Assembly: GCA_028724545.1 (NCBI GenBank)
Contig: JAQYCU010000068.1
Coordinates: forward strand, 20,857 to 84,856
Reading direction: 5' to 3'
From: a bacterium
GTDB lineage: Bacteria; Bacillota; Clostridia; Lachnospirales; Lachnospiraceae
DNA length: 64,000 nt
Every line of letters starts with the position of its first letter. Positions within the stretch are counted from its first letter, which is position 1. Below the pieces are notes generated by a model. That model was not told the origin of the DNA. It worked only from the letters and a program-made list of their open reading frames with translations, and searched no databases. The position numbers and the translations under genes were made by a program. Positions 18,568 to 27,404 of the stretch are shown piece by piece.

Positions 18568-18684
18568 TTACTTCTTGACAAATTCTTTCATTCTCAAATA
18601 TATTTTTTTAATTGATTCTATATCATCATTACTAATATGCTCTAACTCAAATTCTAGTTTTTGTAGTTCAGTATAATTTTCCAA
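18568..18684 (-). CDS. Small ORF, 38 residues, TTG start, function unknown
   Basis: A short frame with TTG start and an AAGGAGA site 6 nt upstream, encoding a charged, probably helical peptide (starts MENYTELQKLEFELEH, ends KEFVKK). It ends about 45 nt before the GTG of the Schlafen-like gene, so it may be the first gene of that transcript. Base composition is AT-rich like its neighbour and unlike the flanking housekeeping genes. I recognise no family. The ribosome binding site is the main support. Confidence 0.4.
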   Translation of the reverse strand: MENYTELQKLEFELEHISNDDIESIKKIYLRMKEFVKK

Positions 18685-18902
18685 ACTTTATCTCCTTAAT
18701 ACATTTCCATTTTATCATATTTCAATAACCTTCTCAATCCTAATCATCCACTATGGCTGTGCAGTGTCTGTTTGCCACACCCCCCCAAAAAATTCTCAAC
18801 GAATCTCCCCTATTCTCAATGATTCTTTTGTGTTATACTAGAAAATGATTCCGGACTGCCTGCCAGTCCGACTACAATCCACCAGAAAAGAGGAATTATT
18901 TT

Positions 18903-19661
18903 ATGTACGCAAATTATCATACACATACAAAACGTTGCCAGCATGCAGAAGGCGAAGATAGAGAATATGTAGAAACAGCAATTGAAGCCGGGATAAAAAT
19001 CCTGGGTTTTTCAGACCATTGCCCGTGGGTATTCGCAGATGACTACGTTTCTTTTATGCGAATGCCGGCATCCGAAGTCGAAAACTATTTTTCTTCTTTG
19101 GAGCGTTTGAAAGATGAATACAAAAATGACATTAAAATCTTAATCGGCTTTGAGGCCGAATATATTCCGGAATTAATGGAAAAGCAGGAGCAGCTGCTAA
19201 ATGGATATCCTTTAGACTATATGATACTGGGGCAGCACTTTCTGGGTGTAGAATCTAACAATCTTTACACCGGAGCCCCGACAACAGACGAGGCAACTTT
19301 AAAACTCTACGTTGATACGGTTATCGAAGCTGTAAATACCGGAAAATATCTGTATGTGGCTCATCCTGATGTCCTGAATTATGTCGGTGACAGCGCAATC
19401 TATGAAAAACATATGACACGGCTCTGCAACCATCTCAAATCAAAGAATATTCCAGTAGAAATCAATATGCTTGGCGCATTTGAAGGACGCCACTATCCTT
19501 CGGAGCATTTTCTGCGTATTGCACAGAAAGTTCAGAATAATTGTATTATCGGCATGGATGCACACTCCCCAGCGCAGTTGAAAAACCAAAAGGGACTCGA
19601 TATTTGCAACCAGTTGGCAGAGAAACACGGACTCGAAGTAGTAAAATCTCTTTTGGGGTAA
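18903..19661 (+). CDS. PHP-domain phosphatase, probable histidinol-phosphatase
   Basis: A 252-residue PHP-fold enzyme. Metal ligands are visible in order: NYHTHTKRCQHAEG at the N-terminus, GFSDHCPW near 35, GFEAEYIP near 87, GQHFLG near 112, AHPDV near 152 and GMDAHSP near 218. This pattern fits the HisK type histidinol-phosphatase, which dephosphorylates histidinol phosphate in histidine synthesis. No his genes are nearby, so another sugar or amino alcohol phosphate is possible. The upstream region has a short stem (CGGACTGCCTGCCAGTCCG) and an AAGAGGAATT site before the ATG. Confidence 0.8.
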   Translation: MYANYHTHTKRCQHAEGEDREYVETAIEAGIKILGFSDHCPWVFADDYVSFMRMPASEVENYFSSLERLKDEYKNDIKILIGFEAEYIPELMEKQEQLLNGYPLDYMILGQHFLGVESNNLYTGAPTTDEATLKLYVDTVIEAVNTGKYLYVAHPDVLNYVGDSAIYEKHMTRLCNHLKSKNIPVEINMLGAFEGRHYPSEHFLRIAQKVQNNCIIGMDAHSPAQLKNQKGLDICNQLAEKHGLEVVKSLLG

Positions 19662-19787
19662 CTGTTTTATCAGCAATTTATGTGCCAATATGGGTATGGA
19701 TATGGGTAGCAATCATCGTTTGTATTCAGCAATCTGGTATCAAGTTTTGTACTGTTTCTTTCCAAATTAACCTCCTAAATCCCCTCC

Positions 19788-21578
19788 CTACTGCATCATC
19801 TTCTCTACTTCCTCTCTGCCCAGCACCACGCATTTCTTATCGCGTATCGCATAGACTCTCTTTGACACACTGAGCACCGACGGTCTGTGCGTCGTAACAA
19901 TACAGGTTCGCGGGTATTCATCCTGCATAATATTTTTCAGCACCTGATGCTCCGTTTCCACATCCAGTGCTGACGTTGCTTCGTCGAGCAAAAGAATCGG
20001 GGAACGCCGTAATAACGCTCGGGCAATTGACAGACGCTGTGCCTGTCCTTCGGAAAATCCACCCCCACGTTCTTTAATGACACTATGTATGCCATCCGGC
20101 AATTTTTCCACAAAACGCCAGGCACATGCCATTTTCAATGCCTCTATAATCTCTTCATCCGTAGCATCTGGTTTGACATTACGCATATTTTCTGCAATCG
20201 TTCCGGAAAACATCGTATTTCCCTGTGGTACATATGAGAAAAGTTTTCGGGTAGACGGTGTCAGTTCTACCTTGTCAGTCTGGTCTGCATCACTTCCTCC
20301 ACATAGAAAAGCTTCGCCTCCCTGATTTTGCATCAACGACAACACCAGACGTATCATCGTCGTCTTTCCTTCGCCGGAAGGTCCTACCAGTGCGACAGCT
20401 TCATGGGGATGCGCCTCCAGTGTGGCATCCTCAAACACCTGCGTTCCATTGTGATAACTATATTTTAAATGCTTGACGTAAACACTGATTCCGTCGGCAA
20501 GATGTTTCTCCGAGAACTCCTTAACTTCATCATTCTGGCTATAGTCCTCTCTTGGCATTTCTACAATATCCATCAGACGTCCTGCTGAAGTAGTCAGACC
20601 GATAATCGTTGGCACCAGCGAAGTCAGATTATGCAGCGTTCCCGTCAACGTTCCAGACAGACTCAGAAACATTGTCATCGTACCATAACTAATCGCGCCG
20701 CTCCAGACACGGTAAATTCCCCAGCCGTAAGAAGAATACGAAACCAGCAGTCCTACGGTAGACATAATAATGGAAGTCCAGATAGACATTTTCTGAAAAT
20801 CCAGTTTCATATGAATATACTCTTTTTGCAGCTGCTTTAACCGTTCAATATATAAATGAATCAAATCAAATGCCTTAATCGTCTGTATATTAGAAAAAGT
20901 TTCCTGGTTAAATCCGGACATTTTTGCCCCCATCGCTGCACTCCGTTCGTTATTATTTACCATACGACGCAACAGCGTTTTTGACATAATAAGACTGACC
21001 GGCATCCCCAAAAACGCAAAAATAGCAAAGGAAGCATCATAATAAATAACCATCGAAAAAGCACTGACAAAACGGAAAATATAAATAATCGCATTCGGTA
21101 TAAAATTCAGCACTCCATTTGAAATGTTAGAAGCATCTGAACTCCATCGCGTCAAAAGGTCGCCTGTGTGGTACGTTGTCAGCGACTCCCAGTCTGTTAC
21201 CAGAATTTTTGAAAAAATGTCGGTCTTGATTTCAGCGTCCACCTTCATACTGAGATAACTGGATGCATAATCCGAAATCTCATTCAAAAATGTAGTTCCT
21301 ATATTCATACCTATCATAATCGAAAATGTCTTCACAATTTCTCCCGTTTCATGACCGGTAATAATATCGACCAAATCCTTTGAAACCATACTGGTCAGAA
21401 GCGCCACAACGGTGCTGACCATTCCCAGAACGGTATAAAAAATCATAATCAGCCAATAGTGTTTTGCATATTGATAAATCCAAAGTGTCTGGCGCCACAT
21501 TTCCTGCAGCCGGCCTGCCTTGATGCGCCCTATAATAAAGTGAATCTTCTCTTTCATATATACTGTTCCTTCCGGCAA
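19788..21578 (-). CDS. ABC transporter, fused membrane and ATPase domains (exporter type)
   Basis: A 596-residue half-size ABC exporter. Six hydrophobic segments lie in the first 330 residues. The ATPase domain has Walker A (VGPSGEGKTTM), the signature GFSEGQAQRLSIARAL and Walker B (ILLLDEATSALD). No C39 leader peptidase precedes the membrane domain. It is last in a minus-strand cluster after a small leader-bearing protein and a PqqD-HprK-like kinase. The cargo is therefore probably that small protein or a product of it (inference). A hairpin between the two genes may lower its expression relative to the small protein. Confidence 0.88.
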   Translation of the reverse strand: MPEGTVYMKEKIHFIIGRIKAGRLQEMWRQTLWIYQYAKHYWLIMIFYTVLGMVSTVVALLTSMVSKDLVDIITGHETGEIVKTFSIMIGMNIGTTFLNEISDYASSYLSMKVDAEIKTDIFSKILVTDWESLTTYHTGDLLTRWSSDASNISNGVLNFIPNAIIYIFRFVSAFSMVIYYDASFAIFAFLGMPVSLIMSKTLLRRMVNNNERSAAMGAKMSGFNQETFSNIQTIKAFDLIHLYIERLKQLQKEYIHMKLDFQKMSIWTSIIMSTVGLLVSYSSYGWGIYRVWSGAISYGTMTMFLSLSGTLTGTLHNLTSLVPTIIGLTTSAGRLMDIVEMPREDYSQNDEVKEFSEKHLADGISVYVKHLKYSYHNGTQVFEDATLEAHPHEAVALVGPSGEGKTTMIRLVLSLMQNQGGEAFLCGGSDADQTDKVELTPSTRKLFSYVPQGNTMFSGTIAENMRNVKPDATDEEIIEALKMACAWRFVEKLPDGIHSVIKERGGGFSEGQAQRLSIARALLRRSPILLLDEATSALDVETEHQVLKNIMQDEYPRTCIVTTHRPSVLSVSKRVYAIRDKKCVVLGREEVEKMMQ

Positions 21579-21604
21579 ATCTCCCTGCTATTTACATTAT
21601 AACA

Positions 21605-21640
21605 GAAAACAGCACCATCTGAAACAGATGATGCTGTATA
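21605..21640 (-). terminator. Hairpin between small-protein gene and ABC exporter, attenuator candidate
   Basis: On the minus strand, stem arms of 13 bp (21625-21637 and 21609-21621, one G-T pair) enclose a 3-nt loop, followed by a modest T tract (TTTTCTGTT). It lies just after the stop of the 149-residue protein and before the ABC gene. A leaky terminator here would give more small protein than transporter. A TATAAT follows it, so a secondary promoter for the ABC gene is possible. Confidence 0.55.
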
Positions 21641-21659
21641 TAAAACATAACAACGTGTT

Positions 21660-22109
21660 CTAATTGCCATCGCCACCATTGCCCTGCACATTTACGGACT
21701 TCTTACAGCTAATGGTTGCACCCTGGCACGCAAGACCTTTTGTAGTTGCCTCATCAGCAGCCTTAACCCATACTTTGTATGTCATAGTATCTCCTGACTT
21801 GTATGCATTTGCGTGCAACTCACGCACAATAGTAACGGAATTGCCGGAGAACTTTGTAGTAAACTCAGAGTATGCATCTGTCAATGGTGCACTAAATGTA
21901 AGTCTTACTGTGCTTGCTGAAGAAATATGCTCTACAGAAGCAGAATGTTTACATTTTACTTCAAATACATGGTATGCACCGTTCCAGTCCTGCACTGATT
22001 TTGCTGAAACAGTCCAGCAGTCTCCTGAACCAGAATCACCACTGGCAACATAAACCCCTTCACTTACTTCCTGAATTACAACGGCATCTGGCTTTTCATA
22101 TTTTTTCAT
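21660..22109 (-). CDS. Small leader-bearing beta-sandwich protein, candidate exported substrate
   Basis: A 149-residue protein with no Sec signal peptide and no membrane segment. The N-terminus MKKYEKPDAVVIQEVSEGVY leads to ASGDSGSG, which reads like a leader ending in a small-residue cleavage zone. The remaining 115 residues alternate short strands with Ser/Thr-rich turns and contain four cysteines, two near the start of the mature part and two near the end. The DCWTV, WNGAYHVFEV and KVWVKAA spacing recalls a CBM2-like or Ig-like sandwich (weak inference). The end is Gly/Asn-rich. It has the strongest ribosome binding site of the cluster (AAGGGAGG). Its place between kinase and exporter suggests it is modified and/or exported by them. 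Confidence 0.65.
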   Translation of the reverse strand: MKKYEKPDAVVIQEVSEGVYVASGDSGSGDCWTVSAKSVQDWNGAYHVFEVKCKHSASVEHISSASTVRLTFSAPLTDAYSEFTTKFSGNSVTIVRELHANAYKSGDTMTYKVWVKAADEATTKGLACQGATISCKKSVNVQGNGGDGN

Positions 22110-22228
22110 AACGAACCCTCCCTTGAAAACGCCAACTACAATACATAATAATTATATGATATTTCTTACAAAAAATAAAGAAAATGTGTATTAAAATTAA
22201 GTTTTTTCTATTAATTTTCTGCTTTTTT

Positions 22229-22339
22229 CTGTTTTTACCGGTCTATTGTCTTGTTTTCATCCGTTTCATTTCTCTTTTTCTGATTTTTACCAGTCTATTA
22301 TCTGTTTTCTCTGCTTTTTACTAATCTATTGTCTGTTTT
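22229..22339 (-). repeat. Three imperfect 29-bp direct repeats between kinase and small-protein genes
   Basis: Copies at 22229-22257, 22280-22308 and 22311-22339 share a plus-strand core CTATTGTCTGTTTT and an upstream CTG-T5-AC block. The copy at 22311-22339 contains the last codons and the stop of the kinase gene, so the others look like decayed duplications of that gene end. They could also serve as binding sites. The 216-nt gap holds no further gene; a long AT-rich run precedes the small-protein start. Confidence 0.6.
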
Positions 22340-23486
22340 TCTCGTTCTCCTGTATCCACTCTTGCATCACCTGTGCTGCTTCATCTTCCTTCGTGCACTC
22401 CAGTCTGCAAATGGCAATCTTCTCCTGCAATGCTTCTGCAAAAGCAAGATTTTTCTGATAAAGCTCTTTTGTCCACATTGGTGAAATCAGCCTTTGCGCT
22501 GTCATAATAACTTTTCTGTCTGTTGCAAGCGTAACACACTTGTTATGAACTGCCTGCTTCAGGAAAACAATTCCTCCAAGCAAATGACGTGCACTTTGCG
22601 AAATGCCGGAAGTTCCACACCACGGGATTCCATAAATAACGGCTTCTCCCTCTGAAAAACCAATCAGATTTAAATCCCCGTTCAGAACCGGTGTATCAAA
22701 CAGTTTTTTCCATAAATTGACATGCGTTGACTTGCCTGCCCCGGAGTATCCCGAAAAAAGCCACGCTTTCCCATCATACAAAACAGAAGCTGAATGCAAA
22801 GCAAAACAGCCACGCAGCTGCGCCGTATATAAATAAAAGAAACGAATCGCGTGAAACACTTCTTCTCTAAGTGTTTCCGTACAGGGTGGCATATACCACA
22901 AGCTGGCATACTTCCCGTCCTTTGACAAGTACCCTTCTTCCAATTGCTGCGACTGCAGAAACTGAAATAAATACTCTTCCTGTCTTTCAAAAATCATAAT
23001 TTCCTGATTGCGTATCAGCAGATTGCCCGTTTCCTGCGTCCGAAGCATATCTACTTTCAAGTCAATTGTCAAATCAGCCTGACACGCTTCTGTTTCATAC
23101 GGCGAAAATTCTTCTGGAAATGCTTCTTTTGGTGCCGTCATCTTAATACATACTATTCCGATTTTGAAATAACGTGAAATAGCACCGGAAAGGACTGCTT
23201 TTTCCTCTTCTTCTATCAGAATCCCCTGCGATAACAGTAATGCCAGAAAGCCATCCATATCCTTTTTCATTTCCTGCCGTTTGTCATCTTCTGCTTCATA
23301 ATATACGCAAAAGTCCTCAAATAATTCCTGACGCTGCTTTTTTTCTTCCAGCAGTTCCCACAAAACAGCACCGGACGGATTAATCCGGATACCTCTTTTG
23401 TGGTCGGCAACCGGCTGTCCGTATGGAAGCAGATAATATGCATTCGCTGTTTTATACAGCAGATAGTTCGGATTTCTTTTTATCAT
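22326..23486 (-). CDS. PqqD-like domain fused to HprK-like kinase
   Basis: A 386-residue protein. Residues about 10-95 match PqqD/RiPP-recognition-element patterns: an INPSGAVLWELLEE helix, then an acidic linker and MDGFLALLLSQGILI. The C-terminal half is an HPr-kinase-like P-loop domain with Walker A GYSGAGKST at about 246-254, LNGDLNLIG carrying the second acidic residue, and the GIPWCGTSG loop. PqqD-type domains bind leader peptides and HprK-like enzymes in lasso peptide clusters phosphorylate precursors, so the likely substrate is the small protein next door (inference). A role as an anti-sigma or sensory kinase cannot be excluded. It heads the kinase, small protein, ABC cluster. Confidence 0.75.
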   Translation of the reverse strand: MIKRNPNYLLYKTANAYYLLPYGQPVADHKRGIRINPSGAVLWELLEEKKQRQELFEDFCVYYEAEDDKRQEMKKDMDGFLALLLSQGILIEEEEKAVLSGAISRYFKIGIVCIKMTAPKEAFPEEFSPYETEACQADLTIDLKVDMLRTQETGNLLIRNQEIMIFERQEEYLFQFLQSQQLEEGYLSKDGKYASLWYMPPCTETLREEVFHAIRFFYLYTAQLRGCFALHSASVLYDGKAWLFSGYSGAGKSTHVNLWKKLFDTPVLNGDLNLIGFSEGEAVIYGIPWCGTSGISQSARHLLGGIVFLKQAVHNKCVTLATDRKVIMTAQRLISPMWTKELYQKNLAFAEALQEKIAICRLECTKEDEAAQVMQEWIQENEKNRQ

Positions 23487-23521
23487 CTTCTGGTTTCTCC
23501 CTATGCATAAAAATAAAGTAA

Positions 23522-23555
23522 ATTATAGCAAACAAATCGTAATTAAATTATAGCA
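23522..23555 (-). promoter_or_regulatory. Duplicated extended -10 promoter ahead of the PqqD-HprK gene
   Basis: Two copies of TTTGCTATAATTTA lie on the minus strand, with TGCTATAAT at 23522-23530 and 23547-23555. Each has the extended -10 TG motif, so each could initiate without a good -35. No clear -35 is seen for either. The start codon of the kinase gene is about 36 nt downstream of the nearer copy. Confidence 0.5.
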
Positions 23556-23745
23556 AATGCCTCACACTTTTTCCATTTCATTTTTACCGTTATCTTATGT
23601 TTCTTAATCCATTAATATTACTGCTACAGACAAAAATGCGCCGTGGTACCAAATATCAAAGAATCTTCACCCAAAAAACATTTTTTGTTCACAAATTCTT
23701 TTTACCATAAAATAGTAAAATATCTACATAGCAGGAGGTTATATT

Positions 23746-25311
23746 GTGATTAAGAAACTCAAAAAACATAAGTTATTATGTGGAATTGTACTGTTGTTAT
23801 TTCTCATTGTTCTTGTTGTTGCAATACTGCTGATAACAAAAAAGAACAATAGCAATTCTTCTACGGACAGACGCCAGCAAAGCACAATCCGTCTGGCAAA
23901 AATGGATTTAACTAAATCCGTCAGTGCGACAAGAACTATCGCAAGCAAAAAAACGAAAACCGTATCAGCAAATGTAAACGGACTGACCGTTAAAAGTGTA
24001 GCCGTATCCATTGGTGACAGTGTTACAAAGGGAGATACGCTTGCCACATTCGACAAAAGTGATTTGCAGGACACACTGGCTGATGCGAAGGAAAATCTTG
24101 CCGATACCCAGTCAGAAGTTTCCCACTCCATCGCTTCAGCAAAAAAACAGTTGGCCGATGCCAAAGACACCTATGCTGACAGCAAGAGTGAAGCTGCAAA
24201 AAAAGTAACAGAAGCAAAACAGGACTGGCAGGCTGCCAAGAAAACCGTATCGCAGTTAAAAAAGCAGATTGCCAAGGCAGGCAATGCAAACCAGAAAAAA
24301 CAACTGCAGGAAAATTTAACTGCTGCACAGGAAAAATTGCAACAGGCAAAAGCCTCTTATGAAACTGCTGTTTCCAACCGTGACAGCACAAATAAACAAA
24401 ATAAATCCAGTGTAAGCAACGCTGAAGAAAGTGTCTACAATGCCGAATCTTCTGGAAAGAAAAGTATCAAAGAAGCACAAAAACAGGTAACCGAAGCACG
24501 CAGCACGTTGGAAAAATGTGCCGTGACAGCACCGATTTCCGGTGTCATCACAGCCGTCAATGTAGAAGCCGGTGATGTCTATAGCAGCGGTACTATGTTT
24601 CAGATTGATGACACCAGTGCTTTTACAGTCACTACAACTGTAGACGAATATGACATCAGCAATGTCAGCGTCGGCCAGCGTGTTGTTATCCTGACGGAAG
24701 CCACGGATTCTGATGAGTTGGAAGGCAAGATTACCTTTGTGGCACCATCTACTTCTTCCACTTCTTCACAGTCAGCAGATAACGCTGCAGGTGGCTCCGG
24801 TGTTTCTGCATCCTCGTCAGGTGATGGTTACGAAGTAACAATTGCCCTCACTTCCGATGATGACAGATTGAAAATGGGATTAACTGCAAAATGCAGCATT
24901 ATTCTGGAAGAAGCAGATGATGTATTCGCCGTACCATATGATGCAATTCATAAAAATTCATCCGGTGAAGATGTTATCTACGTTACGCAAAGCAATTCCG
25001 GCACTCAGACCGACGCTTCTGACAGACAGGCTGACACCTCAGCTGACTATCAGGAAATTCCTGTAACCAAAGGAATGGAAAGCGATTATTATGTAGAAAT
25101 TACCGGCGACAGCCTGAGCGAGGGTATGTCTGTTATCATTCCAACAGACGAAACTTCTTCCTCTTCCGACAGCGAAGAAAAAACAAACTCTTTCCTGCCC
25201 GGTTCAGAAGGCAAAATGAACAAAAACGGTGGTATGCCTGCTGGTGGTGGTATGCCAAACGGCAATGGTGGTGGCAACCGTCCTTCCGGAAACGGAGCCG
25301 CAGGCAGATAG
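23746..25311 (+). CDS. MacA/HlyD-like adaptor of an ABC efflux system
   Basis: A 521-residue membrane-fusion-type protein with one N-terminal membrane segment (about 10-28). A short lipoyl-like half (GLTVKSVAVSIGDSVTKGDTL) is followed by a long coiled coil rich in Ala, Lys and Gln (about 100-260) and the second lipoyl half (APISGVITAVNVEAGDV). A beta-barrel region comes next, then a Ser/Gly/Asn-rich tail. In Gram-positive bacteria such adaptors pair with MacB-like permeases, and both partners follow directly. Start is GTG behind GCAGGAGG. A promoter with TTGTTC, 17 bp and TAAAAT lies about 30 nt upstream. The cargo is unknown, peptides or drugs being most likely. Confidence 0.88.
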   Translation: MIKKLKKHKLLCGIVLLLFLIVLVVAILLITKKNNSNSSTDRRQQSTIRLAKMDLTKSVSATRTIASKKTKTVSANVNGLTVKSVAVSIGDSVTKGDTLATFDKSDLQDTLADAKENLADTQSEVSHSIASAKKQLADAKDTYADSKSEAAKKVTEAKQDWQAAKKTVSQLKKQIAKAGNANQKKQLQENLTAAQEKLQQAKASYETAVSNRDSTNKQNKSSVSNAEESVYNAESSGKKSIKEAQKQVTEARSTLEKCAVTAPISGVITAVNVEAGDVYSSGTMFQIDDTSAFTVTTTVDEYDISNVSVGQRVVILTEATDSDELEGKITFVAPSTSSTSSQSADNAAGGSGVSASSSGDGYEVTIALTSDDDRLKMGLTAKCSIILEEADDVFAVPYDAIHKNSSGEDVIYVTQSNSGTQTDASDRQADTSADYQEIPVTKGMESDYYVEITGDSLSEGMSVIIPTDETSSSSDSEEKTNSFLPGSEGKMNKNGGMPAGGGMPNGNGGGNRPSGNGAAGR

Positions 25312-25350
25312 CAGAAAGGAGTGCCTTTTTTCAGAAAGGGCGAAAACAAT

Positions 25351-26124
25351 ATGAAGATTAACAAACCAAATCAAGACAATGCCATCCAGGACAAAAGCAA
25401 GACAGACAGAAAGCAAACGGATGGCAGTCATATGATAGAACTTCACAATATCATAAAACGCTTTTATATCGGCCAGCCAAATGAACTGGAGATTTTGCAC
25501 GGCATTGATTTGACAGTTTCACAGGGAGAATTTGTTTCTATCGTAGGCGAATCCGGTTCCGGCAAATCCACTCTGATGAATATTATCGGTGCGTTGGACC
25601 GTCCGACGCAGGGAAGTTATTTTCTGCGCGGCATCGATGTCTGTCATGCCAAAGATAAACAGCTGTCAGAAATACGGAATCAGGAAATCGGATTTGTTTT
25701 CCAGACATATAATCTGGTCGCCAGAACAACAGCTTTGTCAAACGTAGAACTTCCTATGCTGTATGCCGGTGTCTCAAAATCAGAACGGACAAAACGAGCC
25801 AAAGAACTCTTAGAATCCGTCGGAATGGAAAGCCGTATGCTACACAAGCCGGAAGAACTTTCCGGTGGACAAAAACAGCGTGTTGCGATTGCCCGTGCAA
25901 TGGCAAACAATCCGTCTATTATCCTCGCCGACGAACCAACGGGCGCATTAGACAGCAAAACCGGCAGACTGATTATGGACATTTTCCACCGGCTCAACCG
26001 CGAAGAAGGAAAAACCATTATTTTAATCACCCACTCTGCTGAACTGGCCAAAGAAACCGGACGAATCATCACCCTGATGGACGGCTGTATCACAAACAAC
26101 GGAAAGGAGTGTACACCATGCTGA
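25351..26124 (+). CDS. MacB-type ABC transporter ATPase
   Basis: An ATPase of about 257 residues, with Walker A (VGESGSGKSTLMNIIG), the LSGGQKQRVAIARAM signature and Walker B (IILADEPTGALD), typical of the LolD/MacB group. The ATG at 25351 is chosen because AAAGGG lies 9 nt upstream; the GTG at 25321 overlaps its own putative binding site. The first 25 residues are charged and precede the conserved domain. The stop overlaps the start of the permease gene by 16 nt, so the two are translationally coupled. Confidence 0.9.
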   Translation: MKINKPNQDNAIQDKSKTDRKQTDGSHMIELHNIIKRFYIGQPNELEILHGIDLTVSQGEFVSIVGESGSGKSTLMNIIGALDRPTQGSYFLRGIDVCHAKDKQLSEIRNQEIGFVFQTYNLVARTTALSNVELPMLYAGVSKSERTKRAKELLESVGMESRMLHKPEELSGGQKQRVAIARAMANNPSIILADEPTGALDSKTGRLIMDIFHRLNREEGKTIILITHSAELAKETGRIITLMDGCITNNGKECTPC

Positions 26125-27404
26125 TATTAGAAAATATTAAACTGGCATTTACTTCCCTTCTGGCAAATAAAATGCGCGCCTTACTGACTATGCTCGGCAT
26201 CATTATTGGTATCGGCTCTGTCATTGCCATTATGACAGTCAGTTCTTCCCTGACAACTTCGATTTCAACATCTTTTCAGGAAATGGGTGCCAACAACATA
26301 ACCGTAGGCATCAAACAGAAAGAAGAGGAAAGTGAAACCCGTCAGAACGGCATGAAATTTGGAGCTGCCAATAAAAATGTTTCTGCTGAGGAAGATGACC
26401 TGATTACAGATGAAATGCTAGAGGAACTAACGGCACAGTACCCGGAGCAGATTGATGCCATATCATTAAGCGAGTCCGTTGGCAGTGGCATGGTACAGTC
26501 CGGCAGCGACTCTGCTAACATTTCCGTTATGGGAATCAACCAGAACTATTTCAAAAGCAATGACATCACGCTGCTTGCCGGACGCAAAATCAAAAAAGCC
26601 GATTTAACAGGCAGCAAACGTGTCATTATGGTATCTGACAAGGTCGTTGACAATATGTTTGACGGGGATATGCAATCAGCTCTCTGGCAGAAAATCAGCG
26701 TTGCCATTGACAATATGTACTATGATTACTACATCGTCGGTGTCTATGAATACGAGGAAACAACGTTAGATACTACTACGGATTCGGATACTACTACTGC
26801 TGCCTATATCCCGATTACAACCGGGAAAGCACAGACACACGCCGACGACGGCTATTCCCAGTTTACCGTGGTGACCAAAGCAGGTATTGGAAGCGTTTCT
26901 GATTTTGCCGAACAGATTGAAGCCTTTTTCACACCGTACTATATGGCAAATGACGATTACGAAATCTCGACTTCCACACTGGAATCTATGACAGAATCTA
27001 TGAACGAAATGATTCAAACCGTTTCTATTGCCATTTCGTTCATTGCCGGAATTTCCCTGCTGGTAGGAGGTATTGGCGTTATGAATATTATGCTGGTTTC
27101 CATCACGGAGCGCACCAGAGAAATCGGCACGCGCAAGGCAATTGGTGCAAAAAACAGTTCCATTCGCCTGCAATTCATTATCGAAGCCGTCATTCTCTGC
27201 CTCGTCGGTGGCTGTCTTGGCATATTGCTCGGTTTTATCCTCGGTGCAATCGCTGCTTCCCTGCTCGGATACGCAGCCTCTGTTCCCGTCACAGCCATTG
27301 TCGTTGCCGTTCTGTTTTCTATGATAATCGGCGTATTCTTCGGATACTATCCGGCGAATAAGGCAGCAAAATTAGACCCGATTGAAGCACTTCGCTATGA
27401 ATAA
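26109..27404 (+). CDS. MacB/FtsX-type ABC permease
   Basis: A 431-residue permease of the MacB_PCD plus FtsX architecture. The first membrane helix is at about 20-45 (MLGIIIGIGSVIAIMTV). A large extracellular domain spans about 50-305. Three C-terminal helices include GGIGVMNIMLVSITERTREI and a final GYYPANKAAKLDPIEALRYE, which is diagnostic. In MacB systems it works with the adaptor and ATPase by mechanotransmission, moving cargo already outside the membrane. It completes the three-gene operon. Confidence 0.92.
   Translation: MYTMLILENIKLAFTSLLANKMRALLTMLGIIIGIGSVIAIMTVSSSLTTSISTSFQEMGANNITVGIKQKEEESETRQNGMKFGAANKNVSAEEDDLITDEMLEELTAQYPEQIDAISLSESVGSGMVQSGSDSANISVMGINQNYFKSNDITLLAGRKIKKADLTGSKRVIMVSDKVVDNMFDGDMQSALWQKISVAIDNMYYDYYIVGVYEYEETTLDTTTDSDTTTAAYIPITTGKAQTHADDGYSQFTVVTKAGIGSVSDFAEQIEAFFTPYYMANDDYEISTSTLESMTESMNEMIQTVSIAISFIAGISLLVGGIGVMNIMLVSITERTREIGTRKAIGAKNSSIRLQFIIEAVILCLVGGCLGILLGFILGAIAASLLGYAASVPVTAIVVAVLFSMIIGVFFGYYPANKAAKLDPIEALRYE

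Noticed and set aside
19788..21578. C39-peptidase-containing bacteriocin exporter
   Set aside because: The N-terminus goes straight into the first membrane helix with no cysteine protease domain.
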